Shown here one piece after another: positions 36,609-44,875 of a stretch of 64,000 nucleotides of DNA. The position numbers were made by a program, and so were the translations under genes. The notes beneath the pieces were generated by a model. The model saw only the letters and a list, made by a program, of their open reading frames with translations, did not search any database and was not told the origin of the DNA. Origin of the DNA: Prevotella sp. (GTDB lineage Bacteria; Bacteroidota; Bacteroidia; Bacteroidales; Bacteroidaceae). Every line of letters starts with the position of its first letter. The first letter of the stretch is position 1. Where the stretch lies: the NCBI GenBank assembly GCA_016287755.1, contig JAEEWT010000015.1, forward strand, positions 22,612 through 86,611, read 5' to 3'.

Positions 36609-37861
36609 TGAAGGACTTGTGTGTTTCCAAGGAAGAGCGGTGGCCGGCGGTGTATGCGCTGGTGTTCATCCTGTCGTTTCAGTATCTGATGATCAAGAAG
36701 TTCTTTGGTTTGTTTGCCGACTACAGTGAACAAAGCTGGAACACGTTCATGAGAAACTACCACATGTCGGGCTTCGATCCCATCAGCTATGCGGTGCTGT
36801 CGGAATGGCATCAGGGATATGATGTGGTGAGACACCCGTTGCTGGCCTTTCTGATGTATCCTTTCTCCTTATTGAACGGACTCCTGGAACAGCTCACCAC
36901 CGTGAACTGTGCACAGTTGGTGATGGGTGCCTTATTAGTGTTTTGCGCCTTTTATACCTTTCTGTTCATGCACAGGATCCTGCGTGAGGTAGTGGGGGTT
37001 GACCGTCTTGCCGCTTTCCTCCTTACCGCTTTCTTCTTCAGTTGCGCGTATATCTGGTTGACGGTTCTGGTGGCCGACCATTTCTGTCTGTCGTTATTCC
37101 TTATTATATATATACTGTACCGGTCGGGGGTGAAACTACGGAAAGGGGAATATTTCAGTATCTGGGAGACCATCTGTTCGTTTGTGGTGGTGGCAGGTGT
37201 GACACTCAGCAATGGAGCCATTGTTTTCCTTTGTGTACTATTTGTCAACGGCCGTGGCTTCTTCCAGAAAGCGTTTTTTCTGAAGGCAGTAGTGATACCT
37301 TCTATTTGTATGCTGACCTTTGCCTTCCTACTGAACCTCACCACCGACAAGGTGCCGTCGGAGAAAGAAAACCCCATCGGGGAACAGATGGAATGGGTGG
37401 GTACGGATGTGTCGCGCCTGGATATCCTAGTGGAGAATGTGTTCGGTGAGTCTATTCAGCTGCACCGTGAGCATCTGTTAGGAGATATCTTGATGAAACG
37501 TCCTGTTATTGTTCGTTATACATGGCCTGTTCAGTATGTCGTGGAGGCCGTCATCCTCCTCCTGTTCCTGTTGGGGGGTTGGTGGGGACGTAAAGAACGG
37601 TTCCTGTGGCTGCTGATGAGTGTGCTGGCTTTCAACCTCGTACTGCATGTGCTTCTTGGCTTTGCCATTAACGAGGTGTATATCATGGCTGCCCATTGGC
37701 TCTTTGTGGTACCGCTTACCATAGCGTGGCTGTTGAAAGAGAATCATCGGTGGGTGCAGCTGGTTGTCCTGATACTGATAGCTGCCATTACAGTCTATTT
37801 ACTGCTCTATCATGGCTATTGGCTCCATCGTTATCTGACATGGCCTATTCTTGCCAAATAA
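36605..37861 (+). CDS. DUF6080-like polytopic membrane protein 2, paralog of the preceding gene
   Basis: 418 aa. It shares with the upstream gene the N-terminal cytoplasmic lead (KEERWPAVYALVFIL), the SWNTFMRNYHMSGFDP loop, HPLLAFLMYPFSLLN, and a conserved C-terminal loop (ENVFGESIQLHREHLLGD against ENLFGESLQLHEQHLLGD). It overlaps the upstream gene by 4 nt (ATGA). Its stop touches the stop of the convergent glycosyltransferase with no base between, so no separate terminator fits. Probably a tandem duplication with divergence of acceptor or donor use. Confidence 0.6.
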   Translation: MMKDLCVSKEERWPAVYALVFILSFQYLMIKKFFGLFADYSEQSWNTFMRNYHMSGFDPISYAVLSEWHQGYDVVRHPLLAFLMYPFSLLNGLLEQLTTVNCAQLVMGALLVFCAFYTFLFMHRILREVVGVDRLAAFLLTAFFFSCAYIWLTVLVADHFCLSLFLIIYILYRSGVKLRKGEYFSIWETICSFVVVAGVTLSNGAIVFLCVLFVNGRGFFQKAFFLKAVVIPSICMLTFAFLLNLTTDKVPSEKENPIGEQMEWVGTDVSRLDILVENVFGESIQLHREHLLGDILMKRPVIVRYTWPVQYVVEAVILLLFLLGGWWGRKERFLWLLMSVLAFNLVLHVLLGFAINEVYIMAAHWLFVVPLTIAWLLKENHRWVQLVVLILIAAITVYLLLYHGYWLHRYLTWPILAK

Positions 37862-38881
37862 TCAGAAATGTTTTTTCTTCTTTGTCCATTTACGGAAACG
37901 GTTGCTGATGGCCTGTCCGATTTGCTTGAAGTTACCATGACGGAGGTTCAGCCATAGCTCCTCAAGGGAACGGCTAGTCTTCAACCAGGGATGTCCCCAG
38001 GCATTGATGCGGTAGAGACGGTCCTTGTAGCTGGTATCTTCGATGACGTATTGAGGATGACGGAGGGGGAACTGGAGCTCATGGCGTTTCATGGTGAAGA
38101 TACGGCGGAAAGCCCGAGGGGTGGTGTAGATGCTTCCCGTGAAATGGGTGCTGTCGGAGGTCAGTCCTCTGTTGTTGATCAGGTTACGGGTAGGCATGAT
38201 GGCCATTGCATTGTTCAGGATCATGCTCGACCAGAAGATGCTCTCGTAGAATTCCTTCCCTGCGGCACGGTGGTCATAACACATCTTGATGAACTCGTTC
38301 CTGTATTTACGCGCATGAACCACACCACGAAGACGTTGCATGGCATAATCGTCGTCGAGGAACGAATACTTTCCGTCCCATTGGTCGATTACTCGTCGCC
38401 ACGAAGCCCATCCCCAGATGCTGCATGTCTGCGTGAAGAAATAGTCGTAAGGGGTGTCTGGGGTTACCTCATCGATGTTGAACCCCGAGATCATCCAGAT
38501 GCGCTCATCATCTTCATAGCGGTCGAGCAGCTCCTTACAGAAAGGGAAGAACGACTGTGACGGCACATCGTCATCTTCCAGAACGATGCATTTGTCAACA
38601 ACAGAGAAAGCCCATTTCTGCGACAGGTATTCCGAGGGGTCGCAACCATAGTTGCGCTCCTGATACTTGCGGTGCACCTCACACTCCCAGTCGATGTCCT
38701 CCACCACCTTCCGACAAGCTTCAATACCAGTCATGTCACGCTCTCCCCGCGGACCATCTTGATAGAGGAACAGCTGGGAGGGCCGCGCCTTTCTTACTTC
38801 ATCGAACACTTCTTTGAGGTGGTCGGGACGGTTAAAGAACAGGATCAATACGGCTACATCGATGTTAGCAGGGTGTTTCAT
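37862..38881 (-). CDS. Glycosyltransferase (GT-A fold)
   Basis: 339 aa. Starts MKHPANIDVAVLILFFNRPD, a family-2-like nucleotide-sugar-binding beginning. The metal-binding acidic motif is VLEDDDVPS, and SIWGWASWRRV is a conserved acceptor-side block of this group. The start at 38881 is set by this family beginning and by an ATGA overlap with the flippase stop; the frame stays open upstream but there it is a shadow of the flippase gene. Last gene of the minus-strand glycan operon. Sugar specificity unknown. Confidence 0.85.
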   Translation of the reverse strand: MKHPANIDVAVLILFFNRPDHLKEVFDEVRKARPSQLFLYQDGPRGERDMTGIEACRKVVEDIDWECEVHRKYQERNYGCDPSEYLSQKWAFSVVDKCIVLEDDDVPSQSFFPFCKELLDRYEDDERIWMISGFNIDEVTPDTPYDYFFTQTCSIWGWASWRRVIDQWDGKYSFLDDDYAMQRLRGVVHARKYRNEFIKMCYDHRAAGKEFYESIFWSSMILNNAMAIMPTRNLINNRGLTSDSTHFTGSIYTTPRAFRRIFTMKRHELQFPLRHPQYVIEDTSYKDRLYRINAWGHPWLKTSRSLEELWLNLRHGNFKQIGQAISNRFRKWTKKKKHF

Positions 38882-40338
38882 GGTGCTTGTTTTTTGGTTT
38901 TCGACAGGATGAACTGCATACAGTCTTTCAGGATCTGGGCTCCGGCAATCCGCATGACGAGGTAGTAGATGATGACAGCCAGGATAACCCTGACAATCAG
39001 CAGGAGGACGAGGTTCTGTATTCCGCGGGTGATGAAGGCGGTTAACAGCATGGTTCCCAAGGCGCATAGGGCAAAGGGAGCAATATCTTTGAGTAAGGAG
39101 AGCAGACGGTAGCCGGTGAGCTGTTGTACGAAGTGATGCCATACAAACAGCCAGCAGGAATTCAGGATGACGTATCCGATGACCATGGTGCGCACCCCAT
39201 AGGGATAGAGCACGAGCATGAGGATGAGCTGACAGATTCCTAAAGCCAGGGTGTTCCACATATAGGTGTCTGACTTCCCCTTACTGATAATCATATTATA
39301 TAATAAGGTGTTAATGGGCATGAAGGCACCGGCAATGCAAAGCAGCTGCAGGTAGGAGGCGCTGGTGCTCCATTTCTCGCCTATGGCAGTGATGATGAAC
39401 TCATGCGACACCATGCCAAAGCCGAACAGCAGGGGGAAGGAGAGGAAGGCGGTGAAGCGGATGAGTTTGCGCATAGCCCTGAGTTGCCGTTCTCCATCGC
39501 TCTTCAAATCAACGAATACCGGTTGGGCCACTGTCTGCACCATACCCTGCAAGAGGTTGAAGCACTTGTAGTCCCATTGGTAAGCCTGGTTGTAGTTTCC
39601 TGCATCTTTGGGCTTAAAGAACCGTCCGAGCAGGATGTTGAGAATTTGGTTGTTCACCTGTGTGAAGATGGCCGAGAACATGATCTTACAGCTGAAGGGG
39701 AACATACGCTTGATGGGCTCCGGATCAAAGTGCCATCTCGGTCGCCAGTCGGAATAATGCCAGTACATCAGGGTGATTACCAGTACATAAACGATGCTCT
39801 GTGTGGCCAACGACCAATAGGAGAAGCCTTTCCATGCCATCACAGCACCGATGATGTTCGAAATGATGATGGCGACCATACCGCTCTTTGCCTGCTGCTT
39901 GGTGCGAAGGTTCTTGTAGAGGTAGGCCGACTGCGCCAATCCGAAGCTGGAGAACACGAAGCTCATGAAGACATAACGACAAAGAGGGGTGAGTGCGGGT
40001 TGGTGATAATAGCTGGCGATGAGCGGTGCACAGAAGAACAGGATGACATAGATGCAGAGGCTCACCGCGATATTGAACCAGAACACCGAGTTATAGTCAT
40101 TGTCGGTAGGATGCTCCATGTTGGCTAAGGCGGTCTTGAAACCACTGCTCTGCAGCTCTACAGCAATGACGGTGAAGATGGTGATCATGGCCATCATACC
40201 GAAATCATCAGGCGACAGCAGTCGTCCGAGAATAATGCCGAACACCAGTCCGATGAGCTGTTGCACGCCATTGTTCATACCGCCCCAGAACAGTCCTTTG
40301 GCAGTTTTCTCTTTCAGTGATTCAGTATCGTTAGTCAT
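38878..40338 (-). CDS. Polysaccharide flippase (Wzx/MATE-like)
   Basis: 486 aa with 12-14 membrane segments. Begins SLKEKTAKGLFWGGMNNGVQ, the usual start of Wzx-type lipopolysaccharide exporters, and includes ILGRLLSPDDFGMMAMI. Flips lipid-linked glycan units across the inner membrane. It overlaps licD by 8 nt upstream and the glycosyltransferase by 4 nt downstream, so it is one coupled operon. Confidence 0.9.
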   Translation of the reverse strand: MTNDTESLKEKTAKGLFWGGMNNGVQQLIGLVFGIILGRLLSPDDFGMMAMITIFTVIAVELQSSGFKTALANMEHPTDNDYNSVFWFNIAVSLCIYVILFFCAPLIASYYHQPALTPLCRYVFMSFVFSSFGLAQSAYLYKNLRTKQQAKSGMVAIIISNIIGAVMAWKGFSYWSLATQSIVYVLVITLMYWHYSDWRPRWHFDPEPIKRMFPFSCKIMFSAIFTQVNNQILNILLGRFFKPKDAGNYNQAYQWDYKCFNLLQGMVQTVAQPVFVDLKSDGERQLRAMRKLIRFTAFLSFPLLFGFGMVSHEFIITAIGEKWSTSASYLQLLCIAGAFMPINTLLYNMIISKGKSDTYMWNTLALGICQLILMLVLYPYGVRTMVIGYVILNSCWLFVWHHFVQQLTGYRLLSLLKDIAPFALCALGTMLLTAFITRGIQNLVLLLIVRVILAVIIYYLVMRIAGAQILKDCMQFILSKTKKQAP

Positions 40339-41188
40339 AGATCTCTATATGATTGACATGCGGATGGATCGTATCAAGATCAGGCAACTGCGTGTAGTCA
40401 CCATAGATGCAGCGCAGATGGTGATCATAATCATGTGGCACAGGGAACTGATACCCTTCAAACACATGCTCGGCCAGCGGGAAGATGTCTTCGGCAAAGC
40501 GCGGATTGTGGTAGGGAATGCCCATGCCGCTTGTGAGGAGGGTGGAGCCACCCTTAGCCCCTCCATAGGGAGGGGGACTTTGCGTCGAGGAATCATGCGA
40601 AGGAAGAAATCTGCGGAGGAAGGGGAAGACATAGCGGTTGTTGAAGTTGAAGATGCGTCTTACCCGCTTGATGGCCTTGGCATCATCCTTACTCTTTCGC
40701 CACACCTTATACATATGTCCTACAGAAAGCTCTGTGAACTTGTGCAGCCAGATGGGATGCTCTTCCATGGGGAAGATATCGATGTATATACCCTGCTCCT
40801 TCCACATCCGGTCGTAGTTGTTCCCCTCGTTCAGCAGCGAGCGACGGTCGCGCACCTTGGCATAGAAGAAGAAATAGTTCGGATCAGTCTCGTCCGTCTG
40901 CAGTGCAAGCCAGTCGGGCAATTCCTTAGTCAGCACCTCCAGTAACCGGAGGTAGTCGTTTCTCATCATCTCAATGTCGAGGTCATCATCCCAGGGAATG
41001 AAGCCGTTATGACGTACAGCCCCAATCAGCGTACCGCTGCTGAGCCAGTAAGGTATCTGATGCTTTCGGCAGATCTTATCGATCACCACCAGTATCTCCA
41101 GCATGCGAAGCTGGTGCTTCCGCAGCTGGGAGCCGTCGGGGTTGAAGCGTTGGCGCAGTGCCTGATGGTCAATCGTTGTTGTCTGCAT
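40331..41188 (-). CDS. LicD family phosphotransferase
   Basis: 285 aa. LicD proteins transfer a CDP-activated small alcohol (choline, ribitol and others) as phosphodiester onto surface glycans. The signature is complete: PYWLSSGTLIGAVRHNGFIP followed by WDDDLDIEM with the metal-binding acids. Residues ~207-222 (SPPPYGGAKGGSTLL) are encoded by a palindromic repeat and interrupt an otherwise normal LicD sequence, between FLRRFLPS and the GIPYHNPRF block. It overlaps the dehydrogenase upstream by 20 nt. Confidence 0.88.
   Translation of the reverse strand: MQTTTIDHQALRQRFNPDGSQLRKHQLRMLEILVVIDKICRKHQIPYWLSSGTLIGAVRHNGFIPWDDDLDIEMMRNDYLRLLEVLTKELPDWLALQTDETDPNYFFFYAKVRDRRSLLNEGNNYDRMWKEQGIYIDIFPMEEHPIWLHKFTELSVGHMYKVWRKSKDDAKAIKRVRRIFNFNNRYVFPFLRRFLPSHDSSTQSPPPYGGAKGGSTLLTSGMGIPYHNPRFAEDIFPLAEHVFEGYQFPVPHDYDHHLRCIYGDYTQLPDLDTIHPHVNHIEIYD
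40541..40576. repeat. CCCCTCC/GGAGGGG palindromic element inside licD
   Basis: Hairpin CCCCTCC (40558-40564)/GGAGGGG (40569-40575) next to CCACCCTTAG. On the minus strand it has the same order of parts as 21922-21954 in the GH32 gene. It stays in frame and adds about 15 residues. Confidence 0.65.
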
Positions 41189-42203
41189 ATCGTATCATTT
41201 GTTGTCCCCACCGTTGCACCTCGTCCATGGTAGGGGTGTTGACATTCTTTTCTTTAGCTAACTGCCGCAGGAGGTTAAGACCGTAGGGGAAATCCTCTGT
41301 GAAATACCTGCTGCGGAGGTCGGGCACGAAGCCCTCGGCAGTCTCCTTCATCGGCGACAGGATACCCTGGAACGCCTTGATCGACCGTAGCTTACGGGTA
41401 AGAGAGGGTGCATCATGACTCTCGTAGTAGTCGAGCACCGTTGGCAGACAGTCGGCAGATACTGGCAACTCCTTCAGCAGGTCGTGCAGTTCCTTGTCCA
41501 TCTCGATATAGATGGCCGAGGCCTCATCGGTCCATTCCCCATAGAACGCACAGTTTCGTGGGTAGGTGATACCCGGCTGCCAGTCTTTCCACATCGTATA
41601 GAGACGTGCCGGGTGCAAAATAGGATTGCTGTTGCTGATGCTTGCCTCATAGTAGCTGCCCAGCACCTCCACAGGAATGTGGAATAGCTCCTCCAACTGC
41701 TCCTTCAGTCGTTCCCTGTTCACAACCCGTTCCATCCCGATGCGCATCAGCGGTCGTCGTCCCAGTAAGTGCGCCGAGTGCCCGTATTCCTCCATTCGTG
41801 AGATGAAAGGAACGCGCTGGAAACCGAACAGAGGTGTTCCCTCGGGTAGGATGTGCAGGGCTTCCTCGAAGAACCCCGTGCTTGAAACGATGCTGCCCAC
41901 GGTGGTCTGCGGTGAGAGAGCAGGGGCAATCTGACGGAGCACACTGGCGATGGAGAATCCCGGCAGACAGAGCAGTACGATGTCTGCTCCCCTTACCACC
42001 TCGGCAGGTTCTGAAGAAACCGTTTGCAGTTGTCCTTTCAACACCTCCCCCTCGGGAGTTGTGATTTCCAGTTGTCTCTGCCAGCGTTCCGGTTGTCGTG
42101 TCAGCAGGTTCACCTCACAGTTATCCTGTGCTGCCAGGAATCCTGCCACCACATGTCCCAGGTTACCGCCGCCGCAGATGCAAGCCCTGTATTTCATCGG
42201 CAT
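41169..42203 (-). CDS. Opine-type NAD(P)-dependent dehydrogenase (octopine/nopaline family)
   Basis: 344 aa. The Rossmann nucleotide-binding loop GGGNLG is at residues 11-16 and the C-terminal octopine-dehydrogenase-type domain carries SNPILHP with the probable catalytic His 197. Family members join an amine or amino acid to a 2-oxo acid by reductive condensation. Here the gene sits between a nucleotidyltransferase-PLP fusion (10-nt overlap) and licD (20-nt overlap), which points to building a phosphodiester headgroup rather than to nutrient opines. The amine and oxo acid are not known. Family call firm, role inferred. Confidence 0.75.
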   Translation of the reverse strand: MPMKYRACICGGGNLGHVVAGFLAAQDNCEVNLLTRQPERWQRQLEITTPEGEVLKGQLQTVSSEPAEVVRGADIVLLCLPGFSIASVLRQIAPALSPQTTVGSIVSSTGFFEEALHILPEGTPLFGFQRVPFISRMEEYGHSAHLLGRRPLMRIGMERVVNRERLKEQLEELFHIPVEVLGSYYEASISNSNPILHPARLYTMWKDWQPGITYPRNCAFYGEWTDEASAIYIEMDKELHDLLKELPVSADCLPTVLDYYESHDAPSLTRKLRSIKAFQGILSPMKETAEGFVPDLRSRYFTEDFPYGLNLLRQLAKEKNVNTPTMDEVQRWGQQMIRYADNND

Positions 42204-44041
42204 GAGAATTGTAGAAGGGCATCTACCAGACGGGTATTGTCCTCATGGTTACGCACAGCAATACGCATATACTGTTTCTTCGGGTCAAGACCAGGCTTTC
42301 CGCTGCAGTCGCGCGTCAGGATATTGTGTTGTCTCAGCATATAGATCACAATCTCCTTTGCCGTAGAGGGTGGCAGTACCTCGCACAGGAAATAGTTGGC
42401 CTGTGAGGGCATCACGCGGAAGAAAGGAACTGTTCGCAGCCGGCGTTCAAACGCATCCCGCTCTGCAACGAACTTCTCGCATGCTTTCAAGTAGTCTTTC
42501 TCATGTTTATTGTAGATCTGCATGAAGAACTCGGCAAACGAGTTGAGGTTCCATATCGACACCTCTTTTTTAATACGGGCAATGAGTTCTTTGTCGGCAG
42601 AGGCAAGAATACCTAAGCGCAGTCCAGGAACACCATAGCTCTTGGAAATACTCTTCATGACCGCCATGTGGGGATAGGTTTCAAGGATTGCATCACTGAG
42701 CAGGGAGTTGGTGGCGTAGTCCTTACTGAAATCCACAAAACTCTCGTCAACCACCAGACGGATGTTTCGCTCCTCGCACCATGCCGCCAGTCTCAGCACA
42801 TCCGTCTTGGGGATGAAGTTTCCTGTGGGGTTATCAGGATTGATGAGCATCAGTGTCTGTATATCCTTGTCGGCAAAGAACGTCATTAAGTCATCGGCCG
42901 TATAACGATAGTCCTCATTATCGGGCACGAAGGTAACCTGACTGTCTTTATCGTATCTATTGGGATACTCCTCGAACGTAGGACGAATGAAACCTACTTT
43001 GAACTTTGAACTTTGAACTTTGAACTTTGTGATATCCTCCATCAGTACCTTGATGAGCTCTGCAGCTCCGTTTCCTGGTACGATATAAGGTTCGCTCACG
43101 CCAAAGCTCTTGCTGGCAATGAGTGTATTCACCTTCATGCCTGAGGGATATTCCGTGAGCAACGTATCGAAGTTACTGCGCAGCTCATCCTTCAAACGCT
43201 TACTGGGGAAATAAGGGTTCACCAGATAGCAGTAGTCGAGCATCTGCGGGAACCGCCAGAAACCGCCGAACCTGCCGTAATATTTGCGCAGCACGTCCTG
43301 GTCATCGGCAAATAAAGCCTCAGCAATGTCCAGATCCTGCTTGTCGTCTATCTCATACCACCTCTCCCTGCCAATATCCAGCGCTTTCAGGTTACTGTTG
43401 TCGAGCAGGGTGATGATACGCAGTACGTTCTCGTAATACTCGTTGTCGCCCACCGCCTTGGTGTAGGCATCCAGGAAAGGCACGTAGCTGTTCTTCAGGA
43501 ATTCCTTACTGAACTTGTAGATATTCACCGTTTTGTAGTAGGAATCCACATGATTATAGTCGAAGGCCTGCTTGGGTATGAAATTCACGATGTTATTGTC
43601 GGTGTCGATGCGCACCATTGTACCGTCCATCCAGCTCTCATACTTTGCCACGAGGGCGAGGTTAGGATAAGGATTCTCCAGAATCATGGGGAACAGACGG
43701 TCGGAGAAGATCAGGTCGCTTTCGATGAGCAGCGTATCGTCTTCCTGCAGCCGTTCCTTAGCCAGCCAGAGAGAGTAGATGTTATTTGTCTTATCATATA
43801 CCGGGTTTTCCACGTATTCAATGGTCAGCTGGTCGGCATAGCGCGTACCTATGTAGCTCTTCAGGTTCTCTGCCTGATAGCCCACCACGATAACCACGCG
43901 ACTCAATTCCAGGTTGCTCAGTTGGTGGAGCAGTCGGTCAATGAGTCTTACGCCGTTTACCGGGACCATGCACTTCGTGTTGTCCTTAGTATATTCGCCG
44001 AGTCTGCGGCCCATTCCCGCCGCCAGGATGATTGCTTGCAT
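42194..44041 (-). CDS. Bifunctional nucleotidyltransferase / PLP-dependent aminotransferase-like fusion
   Basis: 615 aa. Residues 1-~245 are a LicC-like NTP transferase: MQAIILAAGMGRRLGEYTKD, ESDLIFSDRLF with a metal-binding Asp. Residues ~255-610 are a fold-type I PLP enzyme of the HisC/CobD group, with PDNPTGNFIP, VVDESFVDF and the PLP lysine in SISKSYGVPGLRLG. By analogy with LicC and PntC-type fusions it may make and activate an amino alcohol or aminophosphonate as its CDP form. Decarboxylase or transaminase activity cannot be separated by eye. An 11-residue insertion (KFKVQSS repeat) comes from a 7-nt tandem array. First gene of the operon with a promoter at 44069-44076. Confidence 0.82.
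   Translation of the reverse strand: MQAIILAAGMGRRLGEYTKDNTKCMVPVNGVRLIDRLLHQLSNLELSRVVIVVGYQAENLKSYIGTRYADQLTIEYVENPVYDKTNNIYSLWLAKERLQEDDTLLIESDLIFSDRLFPMILENPYPNLALVAKYESWMDGTMVRIDTDNNIVNFIPKQAFDYNHVDSYYKTVNIYKFSKEFLKNSYVPFLDAYTKAVGDNEYYENVLRIITLLDNSNLKALDIGRERWYEIDDKQDLDIAEALFADDQDVLRKYYGRFGGFWRFPQMLDYCYLVNPYFPSKRLKDELRSNFDTLLTEYPSGMKVNTLIASKSFGVSEPYIVPGNGAAELIKVLMEDITKFKVQSSKFKVGFIRPTFEEYPNRYDKDSQVTFVPDNEDYRYTADDLMTFFADKDIQTLMLINPDNPTGNFIPKTDVLRLAAWCEERNIRLVVDESFVDFSKDYATNSLLSDAILETYPHMAVMKSISKSYGVPGLRLGILASADKELIARIKKEVSIWNLNSFAEFFMQIYNKHEKDYLKACEKFVAERDAFERRLRTVPFFRVMPSQANYFLCEVLPPSTAKEIVIYMLRQHNILTRDCSGKPGLDPKKQYMRIAVRNHEDNTRLVDALLQFSCR
42997..43029. repeat. Tandem CTTTGAA 7-mers inside the fusion gene
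   Basis: Four full units plus five bases, 33 nt, which keeps the reading frame and encodes a KVQSSKF-type heptapeptide repeat. The same unit and strand occur inside ispD (60074-60108). Confidence 0.9.
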
Positions 44042-44068
44042 AGTTTCGTTATTTCTGCATCATTGTTG

Positions 44069-44076
44069 CAAAGGTA
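44069..44076 (-). promoter_or_regulatory. -7 element of the minus-strand glycan operon
   Basis: Minus-strand TACCTTTG, 28 nt before the ATG at 44041. Confidence 0.7.
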
Positions 44077-44193
44077 AGGCTTTTCAATGGATCTTGCAAC
44101 CCAACAAAGTGATTTTAGTCTATCGGTTAGTTAAATAATCATAATTTTTTACGCACGCTCCGTGACAGTCATACGTATTCCCAAGAAAATCAG

Positions 44194-44201
44194 TACCTTT
44201 G
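44194..44201 (+). promoter_or_regulatory. -7 element of the rplM operon
   Basis: TACCTTTG about 200 nt before the rplM start, which makes the leader unusually long for this genome. Confidence 0.7.
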
Positions 44202-44207
44202 CAACCC

Positions 44208-44404
44208 GATTCTACGTGGGGCCGTATGAACCCCCGAGGGTAGCGTGTAAATAGCAGCCTTGGCAGGAATGCCGTCGTTGTGGTTTGTGAATCGCTGCTC
44301 ACTGGCAGGCGGAGAGTCTGCTCGCTTCCAGGTGCGTGAAGCCAGGCGCGGTCGGATGGCGACATATCCGTATTAGAAACGTTTTTATATTTTATTCATT
44401 ATCA
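44208..44404 (+). ncRNA. Structured 5' leader of the L13-S9 operon, candidate ribosomal-protein autoregulatory RNA
   Basis: About 197 nt of GC-rich sequence between promoter and rplM. Visible hairpins include GGCA-GGAA-TGCC at 44262-44273 and CGGAT/ATCCG at 44353-44357/44366-44370, and longer pairings look likely. No ORF in it is credible. Leaders that bind L13 or another ribosomal protein are known in other phyla; I cannot assign an RNA family by eye. 44042-44193 holds only the two promoters. Confidence 0.5.
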
Positions 44405-44866
44405 ATGGACACTTTAAGTTACAAGACTATTTCCGTTAACAAGGAAACAGCACAGAAGGAGTGGGTGGTTGTTGATGCTACCGACCAGGTAGTGGGCCGT
44501 CTCGCTTCTAAGGTAGCGAAGTTGATTCGCGGTAAGTACAAGCCCACATTTACCCCGCATGTTGATTGCGGCGACAATGTGATCATCATCAATGCCAAGA
44601 AGGCTTATTTCACTGGCAAGAAGGAGACCGACAAGGTTTACACTCGCTACACAGGTTATCCTGGTGGTCAGCGTTTCACCACACCGGCACAGCTCCGCAC
44701 TCGTGAGTTCGGTATGGACCGTATCCTGCGTCATGCTGTTAAAGGCATGCTTCCTAAAGGTCGTCTGGGCCGTCAGCTGCTCGACAACCTCTATGTTTAC
44801 AATGGCACAGAGCATCCCCATGAGGCTCAGAAGCCCAAGGCAATTGATATTAACCTGTTAAAATAA
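44405..44866 (+). CDS. rplM: 50S ribosomal protein L13
   Basis: 153 aa. Early-assembly protein of the large subunit. Typical features: WVVVDATDQVVGRLASKVAK at the N-terminus, the GDNVIIINAKK strand, and HAVKGMLPKGRLGRQLLDNL near the end. Start at ATG 44405; the frame extends 69 nt further into the leader, but that part has no L13 similarity. rpsI follows after 9 nt, the standard L13-S9 pair. Confidence 0.97.
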   Translation: MDTLSYKTISVNKETAQKEWVVVDATDQVVGRLASKVAKLIRGKYKPTFTPHVDCGDNVIIINAKKAYFTGKKETDKVYTRYTGYPGGQRFTTPAQLRTREFGMDRILRHAVKGMLPKGRLGRQLLDNLYVYNGTEHPHEAQKPKAIDINLLK

Positions 44867-44875
44867 TAAGACAAG

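Noticed and set aside
38882..39259. N-terminal extension of the glycosyltransferase frame
   Set aside because: It is the flippase gene read in another frame (Arg/His/Pro-rich). The ATG at 38881 gives the standard GT-A beginning.
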